From Kitasatospora phosalacinea (GTDB taxonomy: Bacteria; Actinomycetota; Actinomycetes; Streptomycetales; Streptomycetaceae): a DNA stretch of 47,307 bases. The position numbers and the translations under genes were made by a program. Each line of letters begins with the position of its first letter. Position 1 is the stretch's first letter. This document shows positions 44,204-47,307 of the stretch, in pieces. The notes under the pieces were generated by a model. That model saw only the letters and a list, made by a program, of their open reading frames with translations, searched no databases and was not told where the DNA came from. The stretch lies in the NCBI RefSeq assembly GCF_000717185.1, contig NZ_JNYE01000061.1, positions 1-47,307 of the forward strand, written 5' to 3'.

Positions 44204-44229
44204 CCCCCGCCCCTTCGCACCCGGCCCGT

Positions 44230-47200
44230 TCACTGAGTCCCCAACTCCTGGTCGAGCACGTGGAAGAGCTCGTCGTCACTGGCCTGTTCCAAGTCCTGCT
44301 CCGGCTCCCCGTCGGCGGGGAGGCCGGTGTTCGCGCCCTGCGCCTGCCAGCGGCGCAGCAGCGCTTCGAGCCGGGCGGCGACCGCCGGACGGCCCGGGGC
44401 GGCCGGATCGGCCGCGGTCAGCAGCGCCTCCAGCCGGTCGAGTTCGGCGTGCACGTGCGCGGCCGGGTCGGCGGCCGCCGGGTCGATCAGCTCCCGCAGG
44501 TGGCGGGCCAGCGCGGCGGGCGTCGGGTGGTCGAAGACCAGCGTCGCCGGGAGCGTGCGTCCGGCCAACGCGCCCAGCTGGTTGCGGAGTTCGACCGCGG
44601 TCAGCGAGTCGAAGCCGAGTTCGGACAGCGCCCGGTCGGGCCGCACCGCGGCCTCCGAGCCGTGGCCGAGGACCGCGGCGACCCGCCCGGTGACCACGCC
44701 CAGCAGGTACTCCTCGCGCTCCGCGGCGGGCAGCCCCGCCAGCACGCGCGGCAGCGTCCCCGCCGCGGCGCCGCTGCCGCTGCCGCTGCCGCTGCGCTTC
44801 CCCGCCGTGGCCGGGAGGCGCAGCACCGCGGGCAGCACGTCGGTACGGGCCCGCAGCGCCGCCGCGTCCACCCGCAGCGGGACGAGCAGCGCCGCGTCCC
44901 CGCCGGGCGCGGAGCCGGACGCGGAACCGGACGCGGAACCGGACGCGGAACCGGACGCGGAGCCCGGTGTCGACGCGACGCCCAGCGCCGCGTCGAACAG
45001 CGCCAGGCCCTCGGCCGCGGTGATCGGCGGCAGGCCCAGGCGGCCCAGGCGGCGCAGGTCGGCCTCGTCCAGTTCGCCGGCCATGCCGCCGCCGTCCGCC
45101 GCCCAGGCGCCCCAGGCCAGCGACAGGCCGGGCAGCCCGGCGGCCCGGCGGTGCGCGGCCAGCGCGTCCAGGAAGGCGTTGGCGGCCGCGTAGTTGGCCT
45201 GCCCCGCGCCGAGCACCAGGCCCGCCGCCGAGGAGAACAGCACGAACGCCGCGAGGTCGAGCCCCTTCGTCAACTCGTGCAGGTGCCAGGCGCCGTCGGC
45301 CTTGGGCCGCAGCACCGCGTCGAGGCGCTCCGCGCCCAGCGTCTCCACCAGGCCGTTGTCGACCACGCCCGCGGCGTGCACGACCGCGGTCAGCGGGTGC
45401 GCGGCGGGCACGTCGGCGAGGAGCGCGGCGACGGCGTCCCGGTCGGCGACGTCGCAGGCCACGGCCTGCGCGTGCGCGCCGAGCGCGGCCAGTTCCCCGC
45501 ACAGCTCCCGGGCACCCTCGGCCGCCGGGCCGCGGCGGCTGGTCAGCAGCAGGCGGCGCACCCCGTGCTCGACCACCAGGTGGCGGGCCAGCAGCGCGCC
45601 CAGGCCGCCGGTGCCGCCGGTGACCAGGACGGTCCCGTCCCGGTCCCAGCCGCCCAGCGGGTCCGCCGCCGGGGCGGGCGCCCGCCGCAGCCGCGGCACG
45701 AGCAGCGCGCCGGAGCGGACCGCCACCTCGGGCTCACCGCTGCGCAGCGCCCGCTGCAACTCGCCTTCCCCGGTGGAGGGTTCGGCGTCGACCAGGACGA
45801 AGCGCCCCGGGTTCTCCGCGGTCGCGGCCCGGAGCAGGCCCCACACCGGCGCCGTTCCCGGGTCGCCGGACTCCCCCGCGCCCACCGGCAGCGCGCCCTC
45901 GGTCACCACCGCCAGCACCCCGCCCGACGGGTCGGCCAGGTGCGAGCGGACCTCCGCCAGCACTCCGCCCAGGACGGTGCGCACCGCCCCCGGCAGGTCG
46001 TCGTCCCCGGTCGGCGCGGGCACCCGCAGCACCCGGGCGTCCACCGCGGACGCGCCCCCGTCCGGGGCCGCCTCCCAGTGCACCTGGTGCAGCAACTCCC
46101 CTACTCCGGACTTGACTTGACCGATCGACAGCGGCCGGGCCACCAGGCCCCGCACCGCCGCCACCGGCAGGCCGGACGCGTCCGCGACCGTCACCACCAC
46201 CGTGTCCGGGCCGTCCGGGCTGATCCGCACCCGCAGCGCGGCCGCACCGGCCGCGCCGAGCGTCACCCCGTTCCACGCGAACGGCACCATCGGCGCCGCC
46301 GCGCCCTCGCGCCCGCCGTCCGCGGGCAGGTCCGCGGGCAGGTCCGCGAGCAGTTGCACGTGCAGGGCGGCGTCCAGCAGCGCCGGGTGCAGGCCGTAGC
46401 GGGCCGCGTCGGCCCGGGACGCCTCGGTCTCCGGCAGCGACACCTCCGCGTACAGGTCCTCGCCGTCCCGCCACGCGGCCCGCAGCCCGCGGAACACCGG
46501 ACCGTACCGGTACCCCTCCTCGGCCAGCCGCTCGTACCCGCCCTCCCACTCGACCGGCACCGCCCCCGCGGGCGGCCACCGCACCAGGTCCGGCCCCACC
46601 GGCTCGACCGACCCCTCCGGCGCCAGCACCCCGGCCGCGTGCCGCACCCAGGCGCCGTCACCGCCCCGGACCCGGGCGTGCACGGCGAACGGACGGCAAC
46701 CGTCCCCGTCCGGCTCCTGCACGCTCACCTGGACGGCGGCCCCCTGCTCGGGCACCGCCAACGGCGCCTCCAGCGTCAGGTCCCGCACCACCGGGCACCC
46801 GGTCTCCGCCCCGGCCCGCAACGCCAGCTCGACGAACCCCGTCCCCGGGAACAGCACGGTGTCCAGCACCACGTGATCCCCCAGCCAGGGCTGCGCCGCC
46901 GTGGACAGCAGACCGGACAGCACCACGCCCTCCGAGTCCGCCAGCACGGTGGCCGCCCCCAGCAGCGGGTGGCCGACGGCCTCCAGGCCGAGCGAGGACG
47001 GGTCGCCGTCGTTGGCGGACGGCTCCAGCCAGTAGCGCTGCCGTTGGAAGGGGTAGGTGGGCAGGTCGGGGAGGGTGGTGGTGTCGGGGTAGAAGGCGTG
47101 CCAGTCGACGGGGGTGCCGTGGGTGTGCAGGGTGGCGAGGGCGGTGACGGTGGTCTGCTCCTCGGGGCGGCCCCGGCGCAGGGCGGGCAGGACCACCTGG

Positions 47201-47307
47201 TCGTCGGTGGTGCTGTGGGCGGCCATTGCGGTCAGGACGGCGTCGGGGCCGAGTTCCAGGAAGCGGGTGACGCCGTGGGTGGTGAGGGTGGTGACGGCGT
47301 CGGCGAA
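44230..47307 (-). CDS. Type I polyketide synthase, C-terminal part (AT end-DH-KR-ACP)
   Basis: The frame is open to the window edge; 1025 residues are visible. It begins in the AT C-terminus ([13 protein letters not shown]) and post-AT linker ([13 protein letters not shown]). DH has the catalytic His in [14 protein letters not shown], where the HxxxG glycine is Asp, and the Asp in [13 protein letters not shown] has the nucleotide loop (VTGGTGGLG), Ser/Tyr/Asn, and VDN in place of LDD. ACP has [13 protein letters not shown] Gly-Ser-Ala repeat linker precedes the ACP. The class-1 docking tail ([16 protein letters not shown]) should pass the chain to the KS-AT*-KR-ACP protein, which starts at or 27 bp after the stop. 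Confidence 0.95.
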   Translation of the reverse strand, partial: FADAVTTLTTHGVTRFLELGPDAVLTAMAAHSTTDDQVVLPALRRGRPEEQTTVTALATLHTHGTPVDWHAFYPDTTTLPDLPTYPFQRQRYWLEPSANDGDPSSLGLEAVGHPLLGAATVLADSEGVVLSGLLSTAAQPWLGDHVVLDTVLFPGTGFVELALRAGAETGCPVVRDLTLEAPLAVPEQGAAVQVSVQEPDGDGCRPFAVHARVRGGDGAWVRHAAGVLAPEGSVEPVGPDLVRWPPAGAVPVEWEGGYERLAEEGYRYGPVFRGLRAAWRDGEDLYAEVSLPETEASRADAARYGLHPALLDAALHVQLLADLPADLPADGGREGAAAPMVPFAWNGVTLGAAGAAALRVRISPDGPDTVVVTVADASGLPVAAVRGLVARPLSIGQVKSGVGELLHQVHWEAAPDGGASAVDARVLRVPAPTGDDDLPGAVRTVLGGVLAEVRSHLADPSGGVLAVVTEGALPVGAGESGDPGTAPVWGLLRAATAENPGRFVLVDAEPSTGEGELQRALRSGEPEVAVRSGALLVPRLRRAPAPAADPLGGWDRDGTVLVTGGTGGLGALLARHLVVEHGVRRLLLTSRRGPAAEGARELCGELAALGAHAQAVACDVADRDAVAALLADVPAAHPLTAVVHAAGVVDNGLVETLGAERLDAVLRPKADGAWHLHELTKGLDLAAFVLFSSAAGLVLGAGQANYAAANAFLDALAAHRRAAGLPGLSLAWGAWAADGGGMAGELDEADLRRLGRLGLPPITAAEGLALFDAALGVASTPGSASGSASGSASGSASGSAPGGDAALLVPLRVDAAALRARTDVLPAVLRLPATAGKRSGSGSGSGAAAGTLPRVLAGLPAAEREEYLLGVVTGRVAAVLGHGSEAAVRPDRALSELGFDSLTAVELRNQLGALAGRTLPATLVFDHPTPAALARHLRELIDPAAADPAAHVHAELDRLEALLTAADPAAPGRPAVAARLEALLRRWQAQGANTGLPADGEPEQDLEQASDDELFHVLDQELGTQ
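44909..44968 (-). repeat. 12-bp minisatellite in PKS linker
   Basis: Five near-identical GCGGAACCGGAC-type units encode the Gly-Ser-Ala-Ser repeats between KR and ACP. Confidence 0.88.

Overview
The window is high-GC actinomycete DNA with strong third-position GC bias. AICE-type replication and integration genes, IS5-family elements, a DNRLRE/ricin-lectin secreted protein and modular polyketide synthases together suggest Streptomyces or Kitasatospora. No rRNA, tRNA or CRISPR array was seen.

Layout. (1) 1-3338: the 5' part of an NCS2 uracil/xanthine permease (minus strand), an IS5-family element (1393-2735) with a frameshifted transposase and a coupled winged-helix passenger gene, then a truncated second copy of the permease 5' end. 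(2) 3339-14156: a divergent pair of large secreted proteins, a DNRLRE/FG-GAP/ricin-B protein (minus) and a 2328-residue Rhs polymorphic toxin (plus). The Rhs protein ends in a Hint domain followed by a SCP1.201/DddA-type cytidine deaminase. (3) 13737-26015: a mosaic of toxin tails, candidate immunity genes and integrative-element genes. An integrase, excisionase, RepSA-like initiator, GntR and XRE regulators and two small genes lie between the expressed deaminase tail and a displaced, promoterless ADP-ribosyltransferase tail. Beyond that are an immunity candidate, a relic integrase interrupted by an IS, a decapitated toxin tail with its own immunity candidate, and a third silent tail with immunity candidate. 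(4) 26016-28940: an IS remnant, a small repeat-domain protein, an aldo/keto reductase and a protein of unknown function. (5) 28941-47307: three type I PKS genes (minus strand), the first cut by the window edge, with overlapping stop/start codons.

Central interpretation. The codons for the end of the Hint domain (H-T-Y-Y-V) contain a tyrosine-recombinase-like core: short inverted arms around the 7-bp spacer CGTACTA. The core occurs three times (13737, 21791, 25195). Each copy lies at the same codon position and is followed in the same frame by a different toxin tail. The two downstream copies are preceded by a shared 136-bp segment, with a stop codon immediately before the core. The simplest reading is that an AICE-like element integrates into the Hint/toxin junction of an rhs gene. 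It would replace the expressed toxin tail with its own while pushing the older tails, with their immunity genes, into a silent downstream array. Excision between cores would restore an older tail in frame. This is inference from sequence; no excision or attP evidence is available here.

The PKS genes encode (AT)-DH-KR-ACP, then KS-AT-KR-ACP, then a bimodular KS-AT-DH-KR-ACP-KS-AT-DH-KR-ACP. The chemistry expected is polyene-type, with malonyl units in both modules of the bimodular protein. The middle protein has a shortened AT with GHGPG in place of GHSxG. No thioesterase is present and the last protein ends in a docking domain, so the assembly line continues elsewhere.
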